DNA of 64,000 nucleotides from Streptomyces sp. NBC_01549. Its GTDB lineage: Bacteria > Actinomycetota > Actinomycetes > Streptomycetales > Streptomycetaceae. Below are positions 44,919 through 53,690 of this stretch, piece by piece (position 1 is the first letter of the stretch; each line of letters begins with the position of its first letter). The notes under the pieces were generated by a model. That model ran no database searches, was not told the origin of the DNA, and saw only the letters and a list, made by a program, of their open reading frames with translations. The position numbers and the translations under genes are program-made. Where the stretch lies: the NCBI RefSeq assembly GCF_026339955.1, contig NZ_JAPEPW010000002.1, positions 62,001 through 126,000 on the forward strand. The letters run 5' to 3'.

Positions 44919-45749
44919 TTGGTGGCGGTGGCTGCAGTTCTCAACGTTGAATGGGACAAGGTGACCTCGGCGGAGGTGCGCGAGTTCGTTCTGTGGCTGC
45001 AGCGGACTCCGAAAACGCGTCGGACCGCCCGGAAGAAGTCAGCGGCCACCGCGGGCACGATCAATCCGATCACCCGCAAGCAATACCAAGGGGACCGGTA
45101 TCGGGTCCGCACGATCCGCCACAGCAACGCGGTGCTCCGCAGCTTCTACGAGTTCTGGATCGAGCAGGGTGCCGGTCCGCTGGTCAACCCGGTTCCCCAG
45201 GAACGCCGTGGGGGCCGACGGCCGAACGCACATCACAACCCGCTGGAGCCGTTCCGACCGGAGGGTCGGCTGCGTTACAACCCGCCGCTCCCGAAGCGTC
45301 GTCCACGCGCGATGCCAGACCAGCAGTGGGACACCTTGTTCGGGGCTCTGCGCTCGGACCGTGATCGCGCGCTCGCCTCGTCGGTTATCAGCAATGCCAG
45401 CCGAGCCGGCGAGGTCCTCGGCATTCGTTACGGCGACATCGACTGGGGTGACCAGCTTGTCCGGGTCACCCGTAAGGGATCGGGGGCCGCGCAGTGGCTC
45501 CCGGCCAGCGCCGACGCCTTCGTCTGGCTACGGCTCTACCTCGATGGCGTCGACCCCTTGGCACCAAGCGACCCAATCTGGTGGGCCCTGCGACGACGGC
45601 GCCGGGGCGACGGGGCCGCTGATTCGGCAACCGCTGAACTACGACGCACTATGAGCCGTCCTCCGGCGCGTCAATGAGGTCCTCGGCACCAACTGGACCA
45701 TGCACGATCTGCGACACACCTGCGCCCTACGGATTCTGCGGAATCACTG
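44919..45749 (+). pseudogene. Tyrosine recombinase (site-specific integrase), decayed
   Basis: The N-terminal SAM-like core-binding domain is visible (WDKVTSAEVREFVLWLQR, VRTIRHSNAVLRSFYEFW), and the catalytic domain starts with MPDQQWDTLFGALRSDRDRAL. The first catalytic Arg lies in NASRAGEVLGIRYGDIDW. After RRRRGDG the frame shifts; the continuation NYDAL, a TGA, then AVLRRVNEVLGTNWTMHDLRHTCALRI holds the H-x-x-R motif. The sequence stops before the catalytic tyrosine. Frameshift, nonsense codon and missing Tyr make it inactive. No attachment site is evident. Confidence 0.8.
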
Positions 45750-45756
45750 AGGTTGA

Positions 45757-45900
45757 TCCCCGGGAGTGGACACCGGGTTTCATGCGACGAGTGACAGCGT
45801 ACGTGATGTGGCCAGTTGCTGTTCGAGCTCGGCTGGTGTGAGGTAGCCGAGCGCGGAATGCCGACGGCGCCGGTTGCGCGGATCCCGGTAACAGCGGACG
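45757..45900 (-). pseudogene. IS3-family transposase end with terminal repeat
   Basis: Minus-strand RNRRRRHSALGYLTPAELEQQ then LATSRTLSLVA and a stop, the C-terminal signature of an IS3 OrfB. It is followed by a CCCGGGAGTGGACACC sequence typical of the IS3 terminal inverted repeat. It abuts the decayed integrase. Confidence 0.7.
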
Positions 45901-45955
45901 CAGACGTCCGGTCGGCCCTGTGCTGCCTCCTTTCGGTGATCCGTCAACCCTTAAC

Positions 45956-46579
45956 TCAGACGGGAAGTTCGGTGATGCTGAGGGCGAAGTCCAAGTTACC
46001 GACCCCATGGTTGGCGAGGCCCACCGTGACCACGCCCGCTCCTTCCAGCCAGTGCGCCATTTTCAGGCCGCCGACGTCCAGCGGGCGCAGCCCGAGGCTC
46101 TCGACGAACGCCTCCACACTTGCCTTGGCCTGCGCATCATCGCCAGCGATGAAGACGTCGGGCCGACCCTTCTCCAGGACATGGCGGAAGACGGTGTTGA
46201 ACGCCTTCACCACGCTGGCGCTTGCCGGGGCGGCCTTGGCGACTTCCTGCGCGATCGAGGTCTCCTCGCGGTGGGCTAGCCCGTCGAACGTGGAGTTGAA
46301 GGGATTGCTGATGTCGACGATGACCTTGCCCGCGAGAGAGTCTCCGTACTGGGCGATGGCCGGCACGACGCCGTCGTACAGCAGGGCCACGATGACGATG
46401 TCCCCGGCCGGGGCGGTGCCCCATTCTCCCGTCGTGGTGCCGCCGCCGAGAGCCTTGGCCAGGTCAGCGGCCTTGGACTGATCGCGGCCCATGACCTCGA
46501 CGGTGTTGCCGCCCGCCACCGCCCGCGCGCCGATGGTACGGGCCATGTTCCCGGTGCCGATGATGCTGATGTTGCTCAT
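45956..46579 (-). CDS. NADPH-dependent F420 reductase-like protein
   Basis: A 207-residue Rossmann protein of the F420_oxidored family. The nucleotide-binding motif is IIGTGNMARTIGARAVAGG at residues 5-23. KVIVDISNPFN is the second typical block, followed by a helical C-terminus. It lacks an extra domain and resembles NADP:F420 oxidoreductases and related NAD(P)-binding proteins; the real substrate is uncertain. It lies 32 bp downstream of the SDR gene on the same strand, so the two redox enzymes form an operon opposite a TetR regulator. Confidence 0.82.
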   Translation of the reverse strand: MSNISIIGTGNMARTIGARAVAGGNTVEVMGRDQSKAADLAKALGGGTTTGEWGTAPAGDIVIVALLYDGVVPAIAQYGDSLAGKVIVDISNPFNSTFDGLAHREETSIAQEVAKAAPASASVVKAFNTVFRHVLEKGRPDVFIAGDDAQAKASVEAFVESLGLRPLDVGGLKMAHWLEGAGVVTVGLANHGVGNLDFALSITELPV

Positions 46580-46611
46580 GAGATGTCCTGCCCTGGTTGT
46601 GGTTGTTCGGT

Positions 46612-47346
46612 TCAGATGGCGGTGGTGCCGCCGTCGGCGACGAGTTCCATGCCGTTGACGTAGCTGGAGTCGTCGGAGGCGAGGAAGAGGGCGGCGGTGG
46701 CGATTTCATCGGGGCGGCCCATCTGGCCGCGGGGGATGAGGGACTCGAACTGACGCTTGGTGGCCTCGTCGAAGAGTTCTTCCTGCTTGGCGGTGGCGAC
46801 CTGGCCGGGGGTCAGGACGTTGACGCGGATGCGGCGGTCCTTGAGCTCGTTGAGCCAGACGCGGGCCCAGGCCTGCTGGACGGCCTTGCTGCCGGCGTAG
46901 ACGCTCCAGCCGGGGAAGGCGCCGAGGGAGGCGTTGGAGCCGGTCATGAGGATGGAACCGCCGTCGTTGAAGAGCGGGAGGGCCTTCTGGACGGTGAACA
47001 GGGTGCCGCGGGCGTTGAGGTAGAACGCGGCGTCGAAGTGGGCCTCGGTGATCTCGCCGAGCGGGGCGGGCTCGCCCCCTCCGGCGCTGGCCCACAGCAC
47101 GTCGAGGCTTCCCTTCTCCCGCTTGACGGTGTCGTACAGGCGGTCCAGGTCATCCAGGTCGGCGGCGTCGCCTTGCACGCCGGTGACGTTGCGGCCGATC
47201 TGCTTCACGGCCTCGTCCAGGGCGTCCTGGCGGCGGCCGGTGATGAAGACGTGCGCTCCCTCGTCGACGAACAGCTTCGCGCCGGCCAGCGCCATGCCGG
47301 TGGTGCCGCCGGTGATGACCGCGACCTTGCCGTCAAGCTTTCCCAT
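46612..47346 (-). CDS. Short-chain dehydrogenase/reductase
   Basis: A 244-residue classical SDR. The cofactor motif is VITGGTTGMALAGAKLF (TGxxxGxA), with GRR after strand 2 suggesting NADPH. The catalytic Ser lies in SILMTGSNAS and the Tyr-Lys pair in YAGSK (family YxxxK). It ends with the usual YVNGMELVADGGT. An alcohol or ketone is the substrate, not identifiable. First gene of the SDR/F420-reductase operon; it faces a TetR gene 144 bp away that probably regulates it. Confidence 0.9.
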   Translation of the reverse strand: MGKLDGKVAVITGGTTGMALAGAKLFVDEGAHVFITGRRQDALDEAVKQIGRNVTGVQGDAADLDDLDRLYDTVKREKGSLDVLWASAGGGEPAPLGEITEAHFDAAFYLNARGTLFTVQKALPLFNDGGSILMTGSNASLGAFPGWSVYAGSKAVQQAWARVWLNELKDRRIRVNVLTPGQVATAKQEELFDEATKRQFESLIPRGQMGRPDEIATAALFLASDDSSYVNGMELVADGGTTAI

Positions 47347-47389
47347 GGTCGTTCCCTTGAGTCGGTGGTGCCGTGTGTACCTGGGGCGA

Positions 47390-47406
47390 CGGTGTTATGT
47401 ACACCG
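47390..47406. promoter_or_regulatory. TetR operator candidate (CGGTGT-TATGT-ACACCG)
   Basis: Perfect 6-bp arms with a 5-nt spacer, between the SDR and TetR genes. TATGTACACCG recurs at 47450-47460, closer to the TetR start, as a direct repeat, so two regulator sites are possible. Confidence 0.6.
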
Positions 47407-47490
47407 CCCTGTGTGCTTACGGTACTGGGCGGGCGGCCGGGTCGCAAACTATGTACACCGGTCGTTACCTAGCCGCGGTACGATGGAGCC

Positions 47491-48102
47491 ATGACGGAGT
47501 TGGAGAAGGGCCCCACGGGCCGCCGCCGCGGCCGGGGCGCCCGCGAGCGCATCATCAGCGCGTCCCAGCAGCTGTTCCGCGAGCAGGGCATCAACCGCAC
47601 CGGCATGGACCAGCTGTGCGCGGCGGCCCAGGTGTCCAAGCGCACGGCCTACCAGCACTTCACCGGCAAGGACGAACTCGTCGCCGAGTACCTGCGCCGG
47701 TTCGACCCCTCCGTTCTGTCCGGCGTGTTCGACCGCACCGACCTCACGCCCCGCGAACGGCTCCTCGCCGCCTTCGACATCCCCCCCACCACCCCCCTGT
47801 GCCCCTACATCGCCGCCGCCGTCGAACTTCACGACCCCCAGCACCCCGCATCCCAGTACGCGCGCGACTACAAGGAGGCCGTCGCCGCGCGGCTCGCCGA
47901 CACCGCCCGCGAAGCCGGCGCCGCCGACCCTGAACAGCTCGGCGAGCAGCTCGCGCTGCTCATCGACGGCGCCGCGGCCCGCACCCGGGTCCTCAACGCC
48001 GACGCCTTCCCCACCGCCGCCGCCATCGCCGCCGTCCTCATCGACAACGCCATCCCCGCCACAGCCAGCGATGACCGACGACGGGAGGAAGTGTCGAGTT
48101 AA
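47491..48102 (+). CDS. TetR-family regulator of the SDR operon
   Basis: A 203-residue regulator with the N-terminal HTH GARERIISASQQLFREQGIN, RTGMDQLCAAAQVSKRTAYQH and FTGKDELVAEYLRRF. The C-terminal ligand domain is helical, with CPYIAAAVELHDPQHPASQYA. It is divergent from the SDR/F420-reductase operon with an inverted repeat between them, the usual arrangement of a local repressor that senses the enzymes' substrate. Confidence 0.88.
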   Translation: MTELEKGPTGRRRGRGARERIISASQQLFREQGINRTGMDQLCAAAQVSKRTAYQHFTGKDELVAEYLRRFDPSVLSGVFDRTDLTPRERLLAAFDIPPTTPLCPYIAAAVELHDPQHPASQYARDYKEAVAARLADTAREAGAADPEQLGEQLALLIDGAAARTRVLNADAFPTAAAIAAVLIDNAIPATASDDRRREEVSS

Positions 48103-48341
48103 CGTGGCACATCGCGGCCGGGCTGGACGCGCTACCGGTCACGCGGCTGCACCGGCTGGCACGCGATACCAGCCGCCCGGCACCTGGCATTGTAGGCTTT
48201 TACGGAACTGGCCGCCCCGCCCGCCTGTTGAAGGCCGCAGCAGAAGCCGCCGGGGAGAATGGCGACCCTCGAAGGTTGCAGGAGTTCGAGGCCGTCGTCT
48301 CGGCCCAGGACGCTGACGCGCCGCCGGTTCGAACAGACGGC
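48099..48341 (+). pseudogene. Unidentified gene remnant
   Basis: An 80-codon frame without a start (WHIAAGLDALPVTRLHRLAR, GIVGFYGTGRPARLLKAAAE, GDPRRLQEFEAVVSAQDAD) with good coding character, ending in TGA at 48341. It begins inside the end of the TetR gene and stops where the IS5 element begins. Family not recognised. Confidence 0.35.
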
Positions 48342-48344
48342 TGA

Positions 48345-49190
48345 TCACATACGTCCGTACGCGGTGGCGCATGAAGAACTCGTACGCAGCTGGCTGTTGA
48401 GAGCGGGGGCGGCTCGGGCTATGTCGCCGATTCGACTGGGGCTCAGGGTGACGCGCTTCAGTGTGCGCCAGTGTTCCTTGAGCTCGGCGGCGGTGCGCTC
48501 GCCGAGGGCACGAAGGTCTCTGATCAGGGTGTTCGTGGTGCGGGTGTCGGCGTCGAGAGCTTGTTCTGACTTCCCCTTCGGGCGGCGGACCGGGACGTGG
48601 ACGCCGATACCGGCGCCGATGTAGCCCTTGTCGGCCAGGGTCGGCAGGCCGTCGGCGGCCGCCTTGTACAACGCGGGCAGGACGTACAGCCGGGCGGCGG
48701 TGATGTCCGGGGTGGAGCCTGGCTCGGCATCGGAGACCCACAACGGGGTTCCGTCAGAGGCCGTGAGGAACTGGACGTTACCGCCGAAGCTCTTATGTTT
48801 CTGGCTGAACCACAGGTCGTTGCCGTTGTCCCGGGTTCCGGTGAGGCGGTCGCTCTCGATGAGCATGCCGTCGAGGATCACGTGACTCATCCCCTCTTCG
48901 CGGCAGCGGTTCAACACCTCGTGCAGGTCGGGGGCTTGAGCGGCGAGGACGTCGATGGCCTCGTGCAGGTAGCGGTAGCCGGTGGCCTGTGAGACTCCGG
49001 CGTCCCTGGCCAGGCAGTGCACGCAGCCGCGCTCACGGAACCAGCGCAGCACCATGACCGCCTGCCGGAATGTGCCCAGGACCCGCGACCCACGGGGCGT
49101 GTTGAGGCGCCGACGATGCGCGGCGAGCAACCGGGAGAGGTGCACCACGATGTGGCGCGGGACATCGAGCGTGGCAGCATAGGTGACCAA
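48345..49190 (-). CDS. IS5-family (HARBI1-like DDE_Tnp_4) transposase
   Basis: A 281-residue transposase, nearly complete. N-terminal HTH: RGSRVLGTFRQAVMVLRWFR, CLARDAGVSQATGYRYLHEAI. DDE core: the first Asp in SHVILDGMLIESDRL, HKSFGGNVQFLTASDGTPLW, the second Asp in STPDITAARLYVL, LADKGYIGAGIGVHVP and a final acidic helix. The start is a TTG at 49190, unusual but where homology begins. The last 15 residues (LRTSSSCATAYGRM) look read-through past a 3' change, so the C-terminus may be altered. Main part of an IS5-type element. Confidence 0.8.
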   Translation of the reverse strand: MVTYAATLDVPRHIVVHLSRLLAAHRRRLNTPRGSRVLGTFRQAVMVLRWFRERGCVHCLARDAGVSQATGYRYLHEAIDVLAAQAPDLHEVLNRCREEGMSHVILDGMLIESDRLTGTRDNGNDLWFSQKHKSFGGNVQFLTASDGTPLWVSDAEPGSTPDITAARLYVLPALYKAAADGLPTLADKGYIGAGIGVHVPVRRPKGKSEQALDADTRTTNTLIRDLRALGERTAAELKEHWRTLKRVTLSPSRIGDIARAAPALNSQLRTSSSCATAYGRM

Positions 49191-49191
49191 C

Positions 49192-49251
49192 GTGAAGCCT
49201 CTGGTTCAGCGGACGATCTTGTGGTGAGAACCGTCCTACCAGGGGCTTCAC
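49192..49251. repeat. Inverted repeat just upstream of the IS5 transposase start
   Basis: GTGAAGCCTCTGGT at 49192-49205 pairs with ACCAGGGGCTTCAC at 49238-49251, 13 of 14 positions, with a 32-nt loop. It would fold in the 5' leader of the transposase mRNA and may limit its expression, or be part of the IS end. Confidence 0.55.
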
Positions 49252-49322
49252 ATGCATCCACCACCGGGCTCGTCGCGACCGATCCGACCATGGATGTGCG
49301 AATCAACCCGCTTTCATGAAGA

Positions 49323-49570
49323 TCATCGCGGAGCGGTCCTGGAAGCCGCCCTGCTCGAAGCCGCCTGGCAGGAACTGGTGGAGGCTTCGCCACGTTCACC
49401 ATGGACGGCCATGATCGGATACACCGCGCCACGCTCGAAGGCTGCCGCCACGTCGTTCCCGTTCATGACCGTCTGCAGCAGCAGTGCGCACAGCAGCCCG
49501 CAAGCACCGAGCACGATCCCGGTGACGCCCAGCCACCGCGCCGCGCGGCTGCGCAGGAGGTGGCAACGGC
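49323..49570 (-). pseudogene. Membrane protein remnant between two insertion sequences
   Basis: Minus-strand RAARWLGVTGIVLGACGLLC then ALLLQTVMNGNDVAAAFERG with the hydrophobic pattern of a small integral membrane protein. It is bounded by the IS1380 end and sequence leading to the IS5 element, and lacks both termini. Confidence 0.4.
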
Positions 49571-49595
49571 GAGATGCCCGGCTGGGCGGGTGAGG

Positions 49596-50780
49596 TTAGG
49601 AGGTGGCGGCCAGGGTCAGCCAGGCCGCGTTCGCGGTGAACTTCCCCGACGGCAGGTGAGCTAGGGCGGAGTCCTCGAGATCGGCGAACACCTGCTCCAA
49701 ACAGGCGTGACCACGGTGCATCGGCTCGGCGTCGGCCAGGACGAAGCTGCTGTCGGTGAAGATGACGTGGTGGCGCCAGACACTGAACAGCTCGCTCTGC
49801 CCCTCGGGCACGGACGCGGGGTTCAGGCGCTTGACGCGGCGCACGATGAGCCGGGCCGTGGTGTGAAGCACCTTCTTCTCGCTGGTGAACGCGGTGAAGG
49901 GAGCCTCGGCGATCTCGGCATCGGAGATCCAGCGTTTTTCCTCGGCGTCCCACACCGAGGTCGTGTACTGGATGGGCGTCCAGGCGTCGTCGGCGATCGC
50001 GGCGATGGCCTGGCGGATCTTCTTCTTGACCGCGACCGCGAGGGAGAACCGCGCCCCGTGTGCGCGGCAGGCGGCGACGACCTTGTGGGAGAAGTGCGCG
50101 GAGTCGGCGCGGACGATGATCTGGGCGGTAATGCCCATCGCGCGGACCGTGGCCAGGGCCTCGCGCAGCAGCGACGCGGCGCCCTTGCCGGAGTTGGCCG
50201 AGTCCTTGCGCAGCCTCGTCGCCACGATCACCGGCGCGCAGGTGGACGTCTTGACGGTGACGATCTGGAAGTGCAGGCCGCGCCGTTTGGTGTAGCCGAA
50301 GGAGGCGCCCTGCTTGGCCGGCCCGTACACGGGCTTGACCTTGGAGTCGATGTCGACGAACACCACCTCGTCACCGGTGGGGACCAGGCCGGTGTGCGCG
50401 GCCAGTCGACAGGTGAACGCCCGCATAGCGGACTCCAGTTGACGCACATGCCCCCAGGTGAACGCACGCAGGAAGGTGCCGAGTGTGGACGGGGCACGCA
50501 CGCCGCCGAACAGGCGGGGCAGCCCGCCGTGGCGCAGCACGTCCAGATCGTCGATGCTGTCCGCGCCGGCCACCATCCCGCCCACGATCGACAGGGCCTT
50601 CGCGTCGGCGGCCGTCCCGGCACCGTTCTTCGCGCCGGTGAGTTTCACCTTCTCGGCCACCAGGGCAGGCAGGCCGCACCGCACGGCCAGCCGGATCGTG
50701 GGGATAAGCCCGGCATGCGCGATCAGGTCGGGGTCATCGAACACGGCGAACAGCTCCGCGGGCCTGTGGGAGACTTTCAC
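49596..50780 (-). CDS. IS1380-family transposase, 3'-truncated
   Basis: A 394-residue frame with the IS1380 order: IPTIRLAVRCGLPALVAEKV, GMVAGADSIDDLDVLRHGG, TLGTFLRAFTWGHVRQLE, the first Asp in EVVFVDIDSKVKPVYG, IIVRADSAHFSHKVV with the second Asp, and CLEQVFADLEDSALAHLPSG with the last acidic motif. A typical member continues about 60 residues beyond ANAAWL; here it stops at once (LTLAATS), fused to a membrane gene remnant. The catalytic residues remain but activity is doubtful. The start is a GTG at 50780. Confidence 0.8.
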   Translation of the reverse strand: MKVSHRPAELFAVFDDPDLIAHAGLIPTIRLAVRCGLPALVAEKVKLTGAKNGAGTAADAKALSIVGGMVAGADSIDDLDVLRHGGLPRLFGGVRAPSTLGTFLRAFTWGHVRQLESAMRAFTCRLAAHTGLVPTGDEVVFVDIDSKVKPVYGPAKQGASFGYTKRRGLHFQIVTVKTSTCAPVIVATRLRKDSANSGKGAASLLREALATVRAMGITAQIIVRADSAHFSHKVVAACRAHGARFSLAVAVKKKIRQAIAAIADDAWTPIQYTTSVWDAEEKRWISDAEIAEAPFTAFTSEKKVLHTTARLIVRRVKRLNPASVPEGQSELFSVWRHHVIFTDSSFVLADAEPMHRGHACLEQVFADLEDSALAHLPSGKFTANAAWLTLAATS

Positions 50781-51044
50781 TTACGAGGTGCCTTGCTGTG
50801 AGCGGCGGATGGAAGCGTAGGAACTCCCATTCTCGCAGGTCAGCGGGCACCTCTTCTCATTTCGCCGTCCACAGGCCGACCGTTACGCGGTGGATCCAGG
50901 CTGAACAGCTGCCGCAGTGGCGCGATTCTTCCCATCCCGTTTGGCGCTGATCGTCGCGATGACAGCTCCCTCGCCGACTGGGAGCGACATGTCAACGAGC
51001 AACGCCCGTGCCATCGGGCAGGGCGTTGCTCGAGATGGTCTGTT

Positions 51045-52313
51045 TCAGGATGCCTTTTGGTCGGCGGGCTTCTCGATCTCGGTGGTCACCCGTGCCCCTC
51101 GGAAGAGCACCGGGAGCCACAGGAGACATGCCAGCAGGGGGACCGCGGCGTAGGTGGCCATGCCCACACTGGAGCCCAGCCCGTCCATGAGCGCGCCGAG
51201 GACGAGATAGCCGATGCCGATGAGCGCCGACTCCACGAATGCGATCATCGACAGCAGGCTCGCCCGGTGGCGCGACGGCACGGCCTCGTTGAACACGTTG
51301 TCCACGATCACGGCGGTGATCTCGGGAATCCCGACCAGGGCCAGGAACGCGGCGATGGTGACCCAGACAAGGCCGAGGCCGCTCAGGCCGAGTGCCGCGG
51401 CGAGCGTCAGGAGGGACACCGGGACTATGACCCGATACCCGATGCGCCGGTCCGCGCGGTCCGACAGCAGCGGAGTGAGCCCGCCAGCGAAGAATCCCGC
51501 CGATATGACCACGCTGACCAATGCGGTGCCCGCTCCCTGATCGGAGAGGGTCTTCTGCCCAAAGATGATGTACGGCGTCAAAGTCGCATGCATCAATCCG
51601 GACACCACGACAAGCGTCACGAGCGCCGGCGTGGCGACCCGAAGCATCGCCCGCCATGCTGTGGCGTCGCCGTGCTCCTCGGCTCCGTCCTGCTCGTCCA
51701 CCGCGTCCGCGCCGCGGATCTCGGGCACCCGTGACATCAGCACCACCACGGCTAGGGCGACGCACGCCGCCGAACCGACGTAGACGACTCCCCAGGAGAT
51801 CTGCTGCAGTTGGCCGCCGAGGACGATGGCGGCTCCCGAGGTGACCGTCCCGAGCATGGTGAGCCGGGACTTGATCTTGACGTAGTTGGCCGTTGCACCA
51901 CGACGCACGAGCAGGTCGTACAGCAGGGCGGTGTCCGAGCCGGACACACATGCCATGCCCACGCCCTGCCCGATGAACAGCGCCAGGAACACCCAGTAGT
52001 TGGAGAACGTCCCCTGGCCGAGAAGACATCCAGCTATCAGCATCTGGCCGATCACGATGCTGGCACGCCTGCCGATTCGGTCGGCGATGACTCCCGTCGG
52101 CAACTCCGCAAGTCCGCTGACCAGGTAGAGCAGTGTCTGCAGTAGGGCCACTTGCTCGGCGGAGAAGCCTCGCTGCTGAAGGAAGAGGACGAATACGCCG
52201 CGCTGGAACAGCGTGTTGGAGAGCACGGCGTATACGTAGAACGGGCGCGTGACACTTCGTGCTGCATTGTCAACTGCAGCCGACCCGCTAAGGGCCTCCG
52301 TGGTGCCGGTCAT
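51045..52313 (-). CDS. MFS efflux transporter
   Basis: A 422-residue transporter with about 12 hydrophobic segments. The N-terminal half has AVLSNTLFQRGVFVLFLQQRG and the MFS motif A-like GVIADRIGRRASIVIGQ after TM2. A central charged loop (VDEQDGAEEHGDATAW) separates the halves, and LLSDRADRRIGYRVIVPVSLL repeats motif A. The ATG at 52313 is used; an open frame upstream is unlikely. It lies downstream of the decayed RiPP maturation genes on the same strand, so export of or self-resistance to a peptide product is possible. Confidence 0.88.
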   Translation of the reverse strand: MTGTTEALSGSAAVDNAARSVTRPFYVYAVLSNTLFQRGVFVLFLQQRGFSAEQVALLQTLLYLVSGLAELPTGVIADRIGRRASIVIGQMLIAGCLLGQGTFSNYWVFLALFIGQGVGMACVSGSDTALLYDLLVRRGATANYVKIKSRLTMLGTVTSGAAIVLGGQLQQISWGVVYVGSAACVALAVVVLMSRVPEIRGADAVDEQDGAEEHGDATAWRAMLRVATPALVTLVVVSGLMHATLTPYIIFGQKTLSDQGAGTALVSVVISAGFFAGGLTPLLSDRADRRIGYRVIVPVSLLTLAAALGLSGLGLVWVTIAAFLALVGIPEITAVIVDNVFNEAVPSRHRASLLSMIAFVESALIGIGYLVLGALMDGLGSSVGMATYAAVPLLACLLWLPVLFRGARVTTEIEKPADQKAS

Positions 52314-52685
52314 GCTGCGGGCTCCCTGGTGACTCCGGTGATCATTAGTGTTGGGCCTCCGCCGCCGACCGGAACCTCCAGTCCATACTTCGCGCAGGAT
52401 ATGGGCCGGCCATCCGGGAACCGTTGCCAGCGCCGCGGCCATCTTCGGTGGAGGTGTCAAATGCTGGGAACAGTAGCGTGCATCTTCTGGAAGCGGTTGC
52501 GTACATCTTGGAGCCAGCGTGGGCGTGAAGTCAGGGAAATCCCAGACCTCGTCACCTGGTTCCTGGGAGGACGGTCGCGGACGGCGACTACGGCCTGAAA
52601 TGGCACCGGAGCCTGGTCGGCTGGCACGCGACCTTTATGACCGCCTGGAATCAAGATTTCCGCCGTCCTGAAGCGAACGAAGCGC
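52314..52685. other. Gene-poor stretch upstream of the MFS gene
   Basis: No conserved frame. It separates the DUF5825-like pseudogene from the transporter and could have held a small gene or promoter. Confidence 0.35.
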
Positions 52686-53261
52686 TCAGACACACCAGAT
52701 CCCCTGGCGTACGGGAAGGCCCACACAGTAGTCACCAGAAGAGAAAGCCAAGCCGTCCAGTGTGAGGCTGTAAATGCCGGCCCGCTCCATGGCCGTGATC
52801 TCGCGTCCCCAGTCGACGGCCTCGAGAACGTTCGCCTCAGGTGTGGAGCGGTCGATGACGATGCGTCGGCGTGGACCATGACGCGTGTCGTCGACGGAGA
52901 TGAACGTCGGACCGCGCCGTGCGAGGAGGTGCGCATCAGCTCATGGCGACCATGCGAAAGTACCGTCAGGCTGATGCGGCGGATCGAGGTGCTGGAGGCA
53001 TCGGACGTCGAGGTCACCGCATTCTCCACTCCACAAGACCCGCAGGCCGACGCCGCGCGCGTCGTGCAGCAGTGCGATCAAGGCGACGAGATCGCGATCG
53101 GGCATGGACGGCATGACGTGATGTCCGGACAACCGCACTCCGGCGTAACCGGTTCGCGTCAGGGAGACGAGGCCTGCCCGGTTGTCGACGGAACGGAACT
53201 CCATCGTCGCGAACAGCTGCCGACGGCTCGTCCGCGGGCGTGCTGCCGGCGGGGTCACCAA
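52686..53261 (-). pseudogene. DUF5825-like RiPP-cluster protein with in-frame TGA
   Basis: The frame has the character of DUF5825 proteins found beside RiPP-maturing radical SAM enzymes: DLVALIALLHDARGVGLRVL, WSGECGDLDVRCLQHLDPP, then an in-frame TGA at 52941-52943. In the same frame it continues with HLLARRGPTFISVDDTRHGP, RRIVIDRSTPEANVLEAV and a stop at 52686. Family members have a tryptophan-rich segment where the TGA falls, so a TGG-to-TGA change would explain it. The GTG start at 53261 overlaps the radical SAM stop by GTGA. Confidence 0.55.
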
Positions 53262-53690
53262 CGCAGTCCCGTCGCGAGTGCCAAGTACATCGAACCCTCG
53301 CGGAACGTGAGCCCGAGCGTGGTCCGCTCCTCAACGAGCGCTTCAAGCCGGCCGTCGATCACTGATATCCCGAGATCGTCCAATTGGCGAGCGAGTGCGG
53401 GGAGGGTCCGTCCTTTGGCGAGCGCACGGTAGGCCTCAGTCTCCAGACCAGGTGCGAGCACCAGTTCGCGTGAGGGCCAACCGTGCCGGTCGTCGACCAC
53501 AACGAGGGAGTTCTCCGACGCCGGCAGGGCGACCAGCCGCGATGTCGGTGAGTTCACCATCCATACGCCAACCGCCTCGGACAAGGTCTCATACATGCCC
53601 GCTGATATGCCGGCGGGCTCGGAGTCGAATACGTAGACGAGGTCTTCGAGAGCCTCGGCTACCCCTTCGTCATTGGTATGCCGCTCGCGA
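53255..53690 (-). pseudogene. RiPP-maturation radical SAM protein, C-terminal remnant
   Basis: About 140 residues: SLVVVDDRHGWPSRELVLAP, ETEAYRALAKGRTLPALARQ and the closing ALVEERTTLGLTFREGSMYL then ALA, which match the winged-helix-like tail of B12-dependent/RiPP radical SAM enzymes. The CxxxCxxC cluster and the SAM barrel are missing because the sequence is cut near 53690, where an oppositely oriented truncated metallophosphoesterase starts. Confidence 0.55.

Noticed and set aside
52941..52943. The in-frame TGA as a selenocysteine codon.
   Set aside because: No SECIS-like element was seen, and the neighbouring genes are decayed; a nonsense mutation is simpler.
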